Positions 24,617 through 35,000 of a stretch of DNA of 61,483 nucleotides are shown here, one piece after another. Origin of the DNA: Coprobacillaceae bacterium UN01-12pH3A. Lineage in GTDB: Bacteria; Bacillota_I; Bacilli_A; Erysipelotrichales; Coprobacillaceae. Positions within the stretch are counted from its first letter, which is position 1, and every line of letters begins with the position of its first letter. A program made the position numbers and the translations under genes. The notes under the pieces are model-generated. The model saw only the letters and a program-made list of their open reading frames with translations, was not told the origin of the DNA and did not search any database. Where the stretch lies: assembly GCA_027676805.1 (NCBI GenBank), contig JAQENU010000015.1, positions 1-61,483 on the forward strand, given 5' to 3'.

Positions 24617-27600
24617 ATGTTGATTGAGAAGATGTTTGAAAAGGATATCAATCGTCCAATTAATGGCGTTATCCAAGTAGAGCAAGATAAAAAAGATGTT
24701 ATTAAGCAAGAAGTTAGTGAATATGTGATTACAACAGAATTGAAGAAACATTTTAATAAGTTTTTTGAGAGTTATAGTGCATCTTTTACAACACCAACTG
24801 ATAACACAGGAGTATGGATTACAGGGTTCTTTGGAAGTGGTAAATCTCATTTCTTAAAGATGTTATCTTATTTGTTAGAAAATAAGGATATTGATGGCAA
24901 ACCAACTGTTGAATATTTTAGAGAAAAATATGATGATGAACTTTCTTTTATGAATATAGTTCAATCAACGAATGTTCCTACAGAAACAATTCTTTTTAAT
25001 ATTGATGTTGAAGGATCAATGACAAAAGATGATACAGCCGTATTACGAGTTTTTGCGAAGATGTTCTATGAACATTTGGGCTTTTATGGTGCGGATTTAA
25101 AACTTGCTAAATTAGAACAATTTATTTCTAAACGTGGCAAAATGGATAAATTTAAATCAGTATTTGAACAAAAGAATGGCGAATCTTGGGAAGAAACCAG
25201 AGAAAACTATGTATTCTTTGAAATGGATGTCATTGATACATTGGTAGAAGTATTAGGTATGTCAGAAGAAGCGGCTCAGCATTGGTTTGATGGTACTGAA
25301 TCTGCAGATATTTCTATTGGACAATTGGTCGATGAAATCAAAGATTATGTTGATTCTAAACCTGCTGGTTTTAGATTGCTATTTATGATTGACGAAGCAG
25401 GTCAATATATTGGTACAAATACAAGTTTATTATTAAATCTTCAAAGTTTAATTGAGAAGCTAGGTTCTGTATGTCGTGGCCAAGTGTGGGTAGTTGCAAC
25501 TGGACAAGAGGCATTAGATGATATGATTAAAGTACGTACAAATGAATTCTCTAGAATTATGGCACGCTTCAATATTCGTTTAAGTTTAACTTCTTCAAGT
25601 GTTGGTGAAGTTATTGAAAAGCGTTTATTAACCAAAACTCCAGAAGCATACAATAATTTAGTTATGGTCTATGATAATAATGATTCTGTTTTAAGTAATC
25701 TTTACTCATTGCAATCACAAAAGAAAGACTTAAAAGGTTATCGTTCAGGTGATGAATTTGCTCGTATATTCCCATTTGTGCCATATCAATTTATCATTAT
25801 GAAAGATGTGTTTAATGAGATTCGTAAGAAAGGTCACGCAGGAAAACACCAATCTAGTGGTGAACGTTCAATGCTAAATGGATTTCAAGAATCGGCACAA
25901 AAAATTCAAAATAGAGATGAGTTTGCATTAGTTCCTATGTATTATTTCTATGATACATTGCATAGTTTCTTAGATACTGCAATCCGTAGTGTGATTGAGC
26001 GTGCTGAAAAAGCTGCTCAAAATAATGAAGGATTAACTGAGTTTGATGTAAACTTATTAAAATTATTATATTTAATTCGTTATATCGATGATGTACCATC
26101 AAATATTGAAAATATTACAATCTTGATGGCTGATGATCTTCGTGTAGACAAACAAGTTTTAAGAGAAGAAGTTAAAAAATCACTAGATCGTTTAATCAAT
26201 CAAAACTATGTATCACGCAATGGTGATGTCTATATGTTCTTAACAGATGAAGAACAAGATATTGCTAGAGATATTAAAAATACGGAAGTCGACACATCAA
26301 CAATCGTATCTCGTATTGGCGATTTAATTTTCAATGATATTTATAGAACCAAAAAATATAAATATGGAAAATATAATTTTGATTTTAATGCAGGTGTTGA
26401 TAGCCAAGTTATAGGTGCAACATCATTAGATGCCATAAAATTACATTTTATGACCGTTGCCGCAGATCCAACTGAGCTTCAAGAACTACAACTCATTACA
26501 AATTCTAAGAATTCAGAAGCAATCATTGTATTGTCTGATGATTATAAGTATTTTGAAGCTATGGAAATGGCTGAAAAGATTCGTAAATATGTAAAACAAA
26601 TCAACGTAAACCAAAAACCAACAAGTGTTCAAAAGATTATTACAGATAAACAAAATGAAGCTAGAAGACTCGAAAAACAAGTGATTGATGACATTAAAGA
26701 AGCTATTGTTCACGGTCAGTATTATATTGATGGAGAAGTTGTAACAATTCAAGGAAATGATGCCGTTAAAAAGGGTGATGAGGCATTAAAGTATTTAGTA
26801 GAACACACATTCTATAACTTAAATATGATTGAACAAAATTTTGATACAGATGCAGAAATCATTGCAGTATTAAATGGTACAAATCGTTCAATGGAAGGCA
26901 TGGAGTATAACGCTCAAGCTCAAAACGAAATTGTGAAATATCTGGACTTACAATATAGTATGAAAATGCCAACTTCAATGTTTGATATTCAACAAAGATA
27001 TTCTAAAAAACCTTATGGATGGAGAGAATCTGATATTGCAGGAGTTGTAGCTCAAGTTATTGTTAGTCAAAATGCAATTGTTAAATATGCCGGACAAACG
27101 ATTAAACCTAATGATCATCGTATGGTTGGTTTCTTAAGAAAGAAAACAGAAATTGGACAAGTTAAAATCCAAAAGAGAATTAGTATTGATAACTATAAAA
27201 TCAATCAAACAAAATCATTCTTAAGAGAGTATTTAGATGTAATGGATCTTCCAAATGATGAAGATAGCTTAATTGCTTATATCATAAAGAATTTCAATGA
27301 AAAGAAAGTGGAACTTCAAGATTATTTAAATAGAAATAGACAAAGACATTATCCTGGATATAAACAAATTCAAGATGGTTTGGCTTATGTTGAAGAAGTA
27401 CTAAGAAATCAAAATGATAATGTTGCTTTAGTTGATAGTATTGTTGATTTACAAGATGATCTTTTAGACAACAAAGATGATATGAAAGCAGTTGAACAAT
27501 TCTACAATACACAATTTAAATTGTTTGAAAGTGCAGATTTAGTATTAAGACAAGTAGAAAGAGAAAAAGATTATTATGTAGATAATGAATCTGTTGAACA

Positions 27601-28147
27601 AGCAATTACATTAATAAAAGAAATAGTTTGTTATCAAGATAATTATAATTATTCTCGCATTCCTAAGCTAAATGAGTATATTGCAATTATTAAGGATGCA
27701 AAACAAGTATTATTAACTGAAAAGAAACAAGAAGTATTCAATGTTATTGCACAATGTTTTGAAGAAATTAAAGCAAAAGCTCAAACAGATATAGATAAGC
27801 TATCAGGAGCTTTAAATCAAGCAAGAATTAGTTTTGACAACAAGAAACAAGAGGTTGAAACGATTGACGATATAGTTACTTTAGAAGCTAAAAAACAAGC
27901 GTTATTTAATGATACAACCCGTTTTATCTCTGCAATGGATCAAATATTAAAACCAGAACCAATTAAACCTGTACGTTCATTAATAGAGAAAGAACAATCA
28001 CCGAAAAAGGTGAAAGAATATTATAGACAAGTTATTTTCCCAATAAAAACTATAAAAAATGAAGAAGATATTGATGATTACCTAAAAGAATTAAAATCAA
28101 AATTAATGGGATTAATTCAAGATGGAGATGAAATTAAATTAAATTAA
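24617..28147 (+). CDS. brxC: BREX P-loop ATPase BrxC
   Basis: This 1176-residue protein has the N-terminal segment MLIEKMFEKDINRPINGVI typical of BrxC, then Walker A GFFGSGKS at residues 70-77 and a Walker B-like FRLLFMIDEAGQYIG. The C-terminal third is strongly helical and probably coiled-coil. BrxC is the large ATPase of type 1 BREX and is thought to act with PglX, PglZ and BrxB in sensing or blocking incoming phage DNA. Length matches the family (about 1200 residues). AGGAGGGG lies 7 bp upstream, and the gene is intact. Confidence 0.95.
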   Translation: MLIEKMFEKDINRPINGVIQVEQDKKDVIKQEVSEYVITTELKKHFNKFFESYSASFTTPTDNTGVWITGFFGSGKSHFLKMLSYLLENKDIDGKPTVEYFREKYDDELSFMNIVQSTNVPTETILFNIDVEGSMTKDDTAVLRVFAKMFYEHLGFYGADLKLAKLEQFISKRGKMDKFKSVFEQKNGESWEETRENYVFFEMDVIDTLVEVLGMSEEAAQHWFDGTESADISIGQLVDEIKDYVDSKPAGFRLLFMIDEAGQYIGTNTSLLLNLQSLIEKLGSVCRGQVWVVATGQEALDDMIKVRTNEFSRIMARFNIRLSLTSSSVGEVIEKRLLTKTPEAYNNLVMVYDNNDSVLSNLYSLQSQKKDLKGYRSGDEFARIFPFVPYQFIIMKDVFNEIRKKGHAGKHQSSGERSMLNGFQESAQKIQNRDEFALVPMYYFYDTLHSFLDTAIRSVIERAEKAAQNNEGLTEFDVNLLKLLYLIRYIDDVPSNIENITILMADDLRVDKQVLREEVKKSLDRLINQNYVSRNGDVYMFLTDEEQDIARDIKNTEVDTSTIVSRIGDLIFNDIYRTKKYKYGKYNFDFNAGVDSQVIGATSLDAIKLHFMTVAADPTELQELQLITNSKNSEAIIVLSDDYKYFEAMEMAEKIRKYVKQINVNQKPTSVQKIITDKQNEARRLEKQVIDDIKEAIVHGQYYIDGEVVTIQGNDAVKKGDEALKYLVEHTFYNLNMIEQNFDTDAEIIAVLNGTNRSMEGMEYNAQAQNEIVKYLDLQYSMKMPTSMFDIQQRYSKKPYGWRESDIAGVVAQVIVSQNAIVKYAGQTIKPNDHRMVGFLRKKTEIGQVKIQKRISIDNYKINQTKSFLREYLDVMDLPNDEDSLIAYIIKNFNEKKVELQDYLNRNRQRHYPGYKQIQDGLAYVEEVLRNQNDNVALVDSIVDLQDDLLDNKDDMKAVEQFYNTQFKLFESADLVLRQVEREKDYYVDNESVEQAITLIKEIVCYQDNYNYSRIPKLNEYIAIIKDAKQVLLTEKKQEVFNVIAQCFEEIKAKAQTDIDKLSGALNQARISFDNKKQEVETIDDIVTLEAKKQALFNDTTRFISAMDQILKPEPIKPVRSLIEKEQSPKKVKEYYRQVIFPIKTIKNEEDIDDYLKELKSKLMGLIQDGDEIKLN

Positions 28148-28160
28148 GGGGGATGTTAAA

Positions 28161-28661
28161 ATGAATGATATACAAACAATGATGGCTGAAGCTGGAATCC
28201 AATTAGCAACACTTGCAGCAAAAGGTACTGCAAATGCAGTTAATACTAAAATTAAAAGTATTAGAACCAGTAGAGAATTAGATGAAACAAGAAGACAGTA
28301 CGAAGAAATAATAACAGAATTGTTAGCTGATAGAGACGAAGCTATTCGAATTGCTATGGCATATAAAACCGAGTTAGACAGAATTGAAATTAGTGATGAT
28401 GATATTTCATATTTACATAACACTATTTCTGATGCATTAGATTTATTGAACTCTTTTAATACTGTAAATAAGATACCGGATGAACAAATTGAAGCAATAA
28501 AGAATATCATTTCAAAAAACACATTAAAATCAATGCAATTATTAGGGTTTAATTATAGAAAAGCAATCGGTGAACCATTAACAAATTGCTGTGCTGCATT
28601 AATTGAAAATAATTTATTAAAAGGTAAGAACAAACCTTCAGGAAATAATAACAGGAGATAG
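28161..28661 (+). CDS. Unrecognised 166-residue protein inside the BREX operon
   Basis: I do not recognise this family. The protein is predicted to be almost all helical: an alanine-rich N-terminus (MAEAGIQLATLAAKGTANAVNTKIK), a charged helix resembling coiled coil (residues about 35-75), a second helical pair, and a basic tail (KGKNKPSGNNNRR). It has no membrane segment and no catalytic motif. AAGGGGGATG precedes the start. It sits 13 bp after brxC and 6 bp before pglX, so it is fully embedded in the operon, yet it is not one of the six canonical type 1 BREX genes. It may be an adaptor between BrxC and PglX, or part of the extra SIR2 module. Confidence 0.75.
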   Translation: MNDIQTMMAEAGIQLATLAAKGTANAVNTKIKSIRTSRELDETRRQYEEIITELLADRDEAIRIAMAYKTELDRIEISDDDISYLHNTISDALDLLNSFNTVNKIPDEQIEAIKNIISKNTLKSMQLLGFNYRKAIGEPLTNCCAALIENNLLKGKNKPSGNNNRR

Positions 28662-28667
28662 TGTTAT

Positions 28668-31600
28668 ATGAACAAAACAGTGATTAAAAATTATGCTGTC
28701 TGGGCTCGTAAAGAATTAATTGAGCGAGTGACTAGAAAAGCATTTGCATTTGAAATTACAAATAATGGTGAATTAAATGGTTCTTTAGACATCGTTAATG
28801 GTAAACCATTAACGAAAGAAGAAAAGGAGCAACGCCAAGAGTTAATACGTGTTATAAAAGAAAAAGGCTTTGATCAAGTTATGGAAGAAGTAGCTTATAC
28901 TTGGTTTAATCGTTTCATTGCGTTACGTTTTATGGAAGTAAATAATTATCTCCCAAAACGTGTAAGAATCTTTACTAATGAAAACAATGAATTTAAACCG
29001 CAAATCATTGATGAAGCAATGAACCTTGATATAGAAGGCTTAAATAAAGCAGAAATCTATGAGTTACTTCAAACAAATCAACGCCAAGAATTATATAAGA
29101 AATTGTTAATCGCTACTTGTAATGATATGGGTAACTATTTACCAGGTATGTTTACAAAGATTAACGATTATCGAGTATTGTTGTTTCCAGATAACTTACT
29201 AAATGATGATAGTGTATTAGGAAAACTAATTTCTGATATTGATGAAGATAGCTGGATGGATTCGAATATAGAAAATGAATCTAGTAATGACATCACTATT
29301 ATTGGATGGCTATATCAATATTATATTTCTGAAAAACACAATCAAGTTATTAATATTTTAAAAGGAACTGTAAAAAAAGAAGACATTCCTGCTGCTACTC
29401 AGTTATGGACTACTGATTGGGTAGTTCGTTATATGGTAGATAATTCTTTAGGTCGCTATTGGATAGAAAGAAATCCTAATAGTCCGTTGAAAGATAAACT
29501 AAAATACTTAGCAACTTCTAAATCAGGAGATTTACCAATTGTAAACGAAAAAATAAATCCAGAGAATATTACATTTTTAGATCCTTGTATGGGCTCAGGA
29601 CATATTCTTGTGTATGCATTTGAAGTTTTGATGGAAATATATAAAGAATGTGGATACTCAGAAAGAGATGCGGCTTTAAGTATCGTTCAAAACAACTTGT
29701 ATGGCTTAGATATCGACGACCGTGCTTATCAATTATCTTATTTTGCAGTTATGATGAAAGCAAGAAGCTATAATCGTAGAGCATTAACTACGAATGTTCA
29801 AAATAACTTAGCTTCTATACAAGAAAGTAATTCAATACAATCTTTTACCTATGAAGGAATAACAAATGAAAATGAACTAAATAAACTAGGAGAGTATTTG
29901 GTTCATACATTTAAAGATGCTAAGGAAATTGGTTCTTTACTTACTGTAAGAAATGAAGATTATCAAGCATTTAATGAATATTTAAAAAATTTAGAACAAA
30001 GTGAAATGCAGGATATTTTTGCACTTGATTGGATTAATCATACATTACCACTAATGAAGCAAATAAGTAAGCAAGCTTCAATCCTTTGCAATAAATACAC
30101 TATCGTAACAACAAACCCACCATATATGGGAAAAATGGAAGGAAAACTAAAACTATTTGTAATACAGAATTACAAAGACTTTTCATCTGACCTATTTGCA
30201 GTATTTATGCGTAGAAACCTTGACTTAACAATTCAAGGTGGATACTTAGGTTTTATGACACCTTTTGTTTGGATGTTTATTAAATCTTACGAGAAGTTAA
30301 GAGAATATATTATCAATAACAAAAATATTGCTACTCTTATTCAAATGGAATACTCTGCTTATGAAGAAGCAACTGTACCCATTTGTTCGTTTGTATTAAA
30401 AAATCAAAAAGATGATAGTATAGGTTATTATTATAGACTATCTGATTTTAAAGGCGGAATGGAAGTTCAAAAACAAAAAGTATTAGAAGCTCAATCTAAT
30501 AAAAATTGTGGTTATTTCTATGAAACATCAGCATCTAATTTTTCAAAGATACCAGGAAGCCCTATAGCGTATTGGATAACTAATTACTATATTTTTGATA
30601 GTACAAAGTTAAATGAATTGTATGAATCGGCAGGAAGAAATAAAACTCATAATAATCCTTTATACGTAAGAAATTGGTGGGAAATTTCAGATAATATTCG
30701 ATGGCAACCATATGCAAATGGTGGTGATTTCAAAAAATGGTACGGTAATCATTTAGATGTTGTGGATTGGTCGGAAAATGCGAAAAAAAACTATGCTTCC
30801 CATGGAGGGTTATATAATCAAAAATACAGCGGAATTAAAGGGCTATGTTGGAATTTGATTACTTCAGCAACTAATGGATTTAGGGTTAAAAGCTATTATG
30901 AACATTATAGTTCAGCAGCGCCTACAATTATAAATACAAAAAAGGATGTAGATAATTATGTTTTGGGTTTTTTGAATAGCAAACCTTCATTATTTTTGTT
31001 AAATGTATTTAACCCAACAATAAATACAACAGTAGGGGATGTATTAAGGTTACCCATTATTTTCAAAAATGAAGATTATATCGGAAAAATTGTAATAGAT
31101 TCTATTGATTTATCAAAATCAGATTGGGATTCCTTTGAAACTTCTTGGGATTTTACAATTCATCCATTAGTCAAAAATAACGTTTTTTGCATTAAAGAAG
31201 CATATTCTTTATGGGATAAGGAATGCGATGAACGATTTAATCAATTAAAAGCTAATGAAGAAGAACTAAATAGAATCTTTATTGATATTTATGGTTTACA
31301 GGATGAATTAACTCCTGAAGTAGAAGATAAAGATGTAACTGTACATAAAGCTGATTTAACTAGAGATATTAAATCATTTATTAGTTATGCAGTAGGTTGT
31401 ATGTTTGGGAGATATTCTTTAGATGAAGATGGTTTAGTATATGCTGGTGGAGAATTTAATAACGATAGATATAAATCATTTACTGTAGATAAAGATAACA
31501 TTATTCCAATTTGTGCTGATGAATATTTTGATGATGATATTGTAGGTAGATTTGTTAAATTTGTAGAAGTTGTTTATGGAACTGAAACATTACAAGAAAA

Positions 31601-32069
31601 CTTAAAGTTTATTGCTGATGCATTAGGTGGTAAAGGAATGCCGAAAGATGTTATTAGAAATTACTTCCTAAATGATTTTTATAAAGATCACTGTAAGATT
31701 TATCAAAAGAGACCTATCTATTGGTTGTTTGATAGTGGAAAGAAGAATGGATTTAAAGCTTTAATTTATATGCATCGTTATAGTAGTGACTTAATTGCTC
31801 GTTTACGTACGCAATATGTCTTTGAACAACAATCACGTTATCGTAACCAAATTGAAATGATGCAAAATCAATTAAATAGTGATATTACATCTTCTGAACG
31901 TGTTCGTTTAAATAAACAATTAAAATCATTAAAAGAACAAGATGAAGAATTAAGAAAATATGAAGAAAAAGTACATCACTATGCTGATCAAATGTTACCA
32001 ATTGATTTAGATGATGGTGTGAAAGTAAATTATAATATATTTAAGGATTTATTGGCAAAGATTAAGTAG
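28668..32069 (+). CDS. pglX: BREX adenine-specific DNA methyltransferase PglX
   Basis: This 1133-residue N6-adenine methyltransferase has the SAM-binding motif FLDPCMGSGH at residues 303-312 and catalytic NPPY at 483-486, with a C-terminal target-recognition and helical region. In type 1 BREX it methylates a non-palindromic site, which marks host DNA and is also needed for phage exclusion. The N-terminus NYAVWARKELIERVTRKAFAFEI is typical of the family. GGAGATAGTGTTAT precedes the start. It is full length with no frameshift or homopolymer switch visible, so the system looks active. Confidence 0.95.
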   Translation: MNKTVIKNYAVWARKELIERVTRKAFAFEITNNGELNGSLDIVNGKPLTKEEKEQRQELIRVIKEKGFDQVMEEVAYTWFNRFIALRFMEVNNYLPKRVRIFTNENNEFKPQIIDEAMNLDIEGLNKAEIYELLQTNQRQELYKKLLIATCNDMGNYLPGMFTKINDYRVLLFPDNLLNDDSVLGKLISDIDEDSWMDSNIENESSNDITIIGWLYQYYISEKHNQVINILKGTVKKEDIPAATQLWTTDWVVRYMVDNSLGRYWIERNPNSPLKDKLKYLATSKSGDLPIVNEKINPENITFLDPCMGSGHILVYAFEVLMEIYKECGYSERDAALSIVQNNLYGLDIDDRAYQLSYFAVMMKARSYNRRALTTNVQNNLASIQESNSIQSFTYEGITNENELNKLGEYLVHTFKDAKEIGSLLTVRNEDYQAFNEYLKNLEQSEMQDIFALDWINHTLPLMKQISKQASILCNKYTIVTTNPPYMGKMEGKLKLFVIQNYKDFSSDLFAVFMRRNLDLTIQGGYLGFMTPFVWMFIKSYEKLREYIINNKNIATLIQMEYSAYEEATVPICSFVLKNQKDDSIGYYYRLSDFKGGMEVQKQKVLEAQSNKNCGYFYETSASNFSKIPGSPIAYWITNYYIFDSTKLNELYESAGRNKTHNNPLYVRNWWEISDNIRWQPYANGGDFKKWYGNHLDVVDWSENAKKNYASHGGLYNQKYSGIKGLCWNLITSATNGFRVKSYYEHYSSAAPTIINTKKDVDNYVLGFLNSKPSLFLLNVFNPTINTTVGDVLRLPIIFKNEDYIGKIVIDSIDLSKSDWDSFETSWDFTIHPLVKNNVFCIKEAYSLWDKECDERFNQLKANEEELNRIFIDIYGLQDELTPEVEDKDVTVHKADLTRDIKSFISYAVGCMFGRYSLDEDGLVYAGGEFNNDRYKSFTVDKDNIIPICADEYFDDDIVGRFVKFVEVVYGTETLQENLKFIADALGGKGMPKDVIRNYFLNDFYKDHCKIYQKRPIYWLFDSGKKNGFKALIYMHRYSSDLIARLRTQYVFEQQSRYRNQIEMMQNQLNSDITSSERVRLNKQLKSLKEQDEELRKYEEKVHHYADQMLPIDLDDGVKVNYNIFKDLLAKIK

Positions 32070-32084
32070 AAAATAGGAGGGGTA

Positions 32085-35000
32085 ATGATGGATGAGAATA
32101 CTTTATATACTTATATTAATGAAATAGCGAATCATCTTGCAGAGAAAAAATTGTATGGAGCTGCTTCACTTATGATAGGTGCAGGTTTTTCTAAAAATGC
32201 GATGAGCTTAAAACCAGATAAATCATTACCTCCGAATTGGACTGAACTTGCGAATGATATGTATGATGAATTATATCCTCTCAAAAATGATGAAAAAAAT
32301 AAGATAGAGGAATGTTCTGGCAAAAATATTTTATCGTTGGCTCAAAAATATGAAGTGATATTTGGAAGAAAAAAACTCAATGATTTAATTAATAGCAGCA
32401 TTGCAGATCAATTTTATGAACCATCTGATTTATATGATGAGTTATTGAAACTTGAGTGGGAAGATATTTTTACTACAAATTATGATACTTTATTGGAACG
32501 TGCTTTATCGAAACTAAGCTTAAAAAGAGAATATAAAGTGATATATTCATGTAAGGATTTACCTAATAGCACTCGACCTAGATTGATAAAACTACATGGT
32601 AGCGTTGATAAATCTAATGATTATATTATTACAGAAGAAGATTATAGAACTTATCCAACTAAATATGCTCCTTTTGTAAATACTGTTCAACAGTCAATGC
32701 TAGAAACACAACTGTGTCTGATTGGTTTTTCAGGAACAGATCCTAATTTTCTAAATTGGTTAGGTTGGCTACGAGATAACATGGGGGATACCTGTCCTAG
32801 AATATTTTTGTGTGGGTATTATAAGAATATAGAATATGCAGATGTAAAAATGTTAGAAAGAAAAAATATCATTGTATTAAATCTAGCTCCATTAATTAAA
32901 GATGATAATTATTCTAATCCCTATCATGATTCAATCAAAAAATTTATAGAAATTTTAACTGAGAAAACTAAGATAAAGCAAAAGGCTATTTTTGATGGAA
33001 GTAATTTAAAATATAGAGTTTTATTTGATAAAGAACATTTAAATCATAGCGATTATCTTAAGGAATTAGATGAAGTAACATTAGATATAGAACAAAAAAT
33101 ACAAAGTTATGTATGCTTACCAAAAAAAGAAGTAAGTAGTATTTCTCGTTACTGTAGTTATCATTTAAGTCATGTGTTAGAATTAGAAGAAGATTCTATT
33201 AACTATAAAATTATTGGAAGATTATGTTTAATATTAAAAAAATGTTGCTATCCTATAATTACAATAGATTTTAAAAAATTAAAAATTCTTTTAAATGATG
33301 AATCATGTGATGAATTGTCCAAACTAAAGATTGGTTTAACATTATTGAAACAATCAAGAATATTGTCTGATTTGAAAACATATGGTGATATTTTATCACT
33401 ACTAAACAAACAGACTATTGTAGATTTAGGACTAAACAATGAATTGTTAATAGAGCAAATAAAAAGAAAAGAATTGGATTATAATTTTGCAGAACGCCTT
33501 AAATTAATTGAGAAAATAGATGATTCAGAAAATTTCTTTTATATATGCATTAAAGCAAACTTATATGCGGATATTGGACAAAGAGAATTGGCTGAAAACA
33601 AATTAAAAGAGGCGACTGAGTATTTGAATAAAGTTAAAATAGAAGATAATAAACACGCTTCATTCATTGGATATGCGAGATTAATTTCAATAAGATTATT
33701 TGGAAATAGAAGTGTAGTTGCTTTAGATGAAGATTGGATTGATAATCCATATAATACAAGATGTATTTTGAATAAATACAGAGAAAATATTTTGGAAGAA
33801 ATATACAATGAATTCAACGAACTATCATCTAATTATTCATTTAATCCTAACACAGTGAAACAATCTTATAAATTAAATTTTGGTATTACTCGAAAATTTG
33901 AAGAAAGTTATGGTTATCAATCGTTGGTTGATTACCTTTGCTTAGGTGTTTTTGATAATCTTAAGCAAATTAATATTGATACGATTGATGCATTAGAATC
34001 TTATAGCGAAACTGTATATTATGGATGGAATAAAATTCTTTTTTCAAAAGATGTTAAACTATGTCATCAATTTTTTACAAGAGAGAAAATATATGCTACA
34101 GATATACAAGAACTCGAATATCTATTTGATTGTATTTATGAAGCGCTAAAGGAAAAAAATAAAATATTTGATAATAAAAGTATATTTGTATTAATTACAT
34201 TTTTATCTAAATTAAGTATAAAGCTTGATAATGAAAGAATAGTAAAATTTATTTCTCTCTTGATAAAAATTGATTCATTAAATTTATGTGAATTTAAAAA
34301 AATATTAAATCAATCATTGATGACAATTAAATATGCTTTCAATTATGATATTTTCTTAAATTGCTTAAACTTTATTAAGGATGATTGTTTATCACAGAAT
34401 CCTTTTTCATTGTATTTTATGGATTTTGTTTATAACGGTGAACGAGATAAAGAAATAAAAAAATCTGAAATTACTGATTTAATATTACGTAAATCTAAAT
34501 CAAGTGAACGAATAGATAGAACAAATGCAATTTCATTATATATAATATTTTCAAAGTATTTAACTCCTAAAAATAAAGAGAAGGTAATTAATAATTTATT
34601 GAAATCAAAAGATTCTATAGGATTTCCAAATAATATAGACTATACTCCTTTGGTTTGGAAAAATGAAAATTTTGTTCTTGAGAATAATTTGTATCTTAAT
34701 TATTTGTGTAATCCAAATCTCACTCGAATTTTTCATAAGGGTACATATTACGGAAATGGAGGAGCTGTTGAAGAAATATTTGTCTATGAAACTATAATGC
34801 TAGAATTGCTTATTAATCATCCTGAAAATTTCCTTTTATCGATTGATGATATTAAGTTGATACTTGACTATTTCAATGAATATATTGAAAATGAAAAAAA
34901 TTGCATTAGTCAAAATTTTATAGATTTTAGAGAACTTATAATTCAAACTATTTATAATATAAATATTATTGAAGGTATTCTATTGTTTTATATTAGATAT

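Noticed and set aside
28668..32069. PglX considered as the methyltransferase of a type I or type IIG restriction system
   Set aside because: The neighbouring brxA, brxB, brxC, pglZ and brxL genes define type 1 BREX; there is no hsdR/hsdS.
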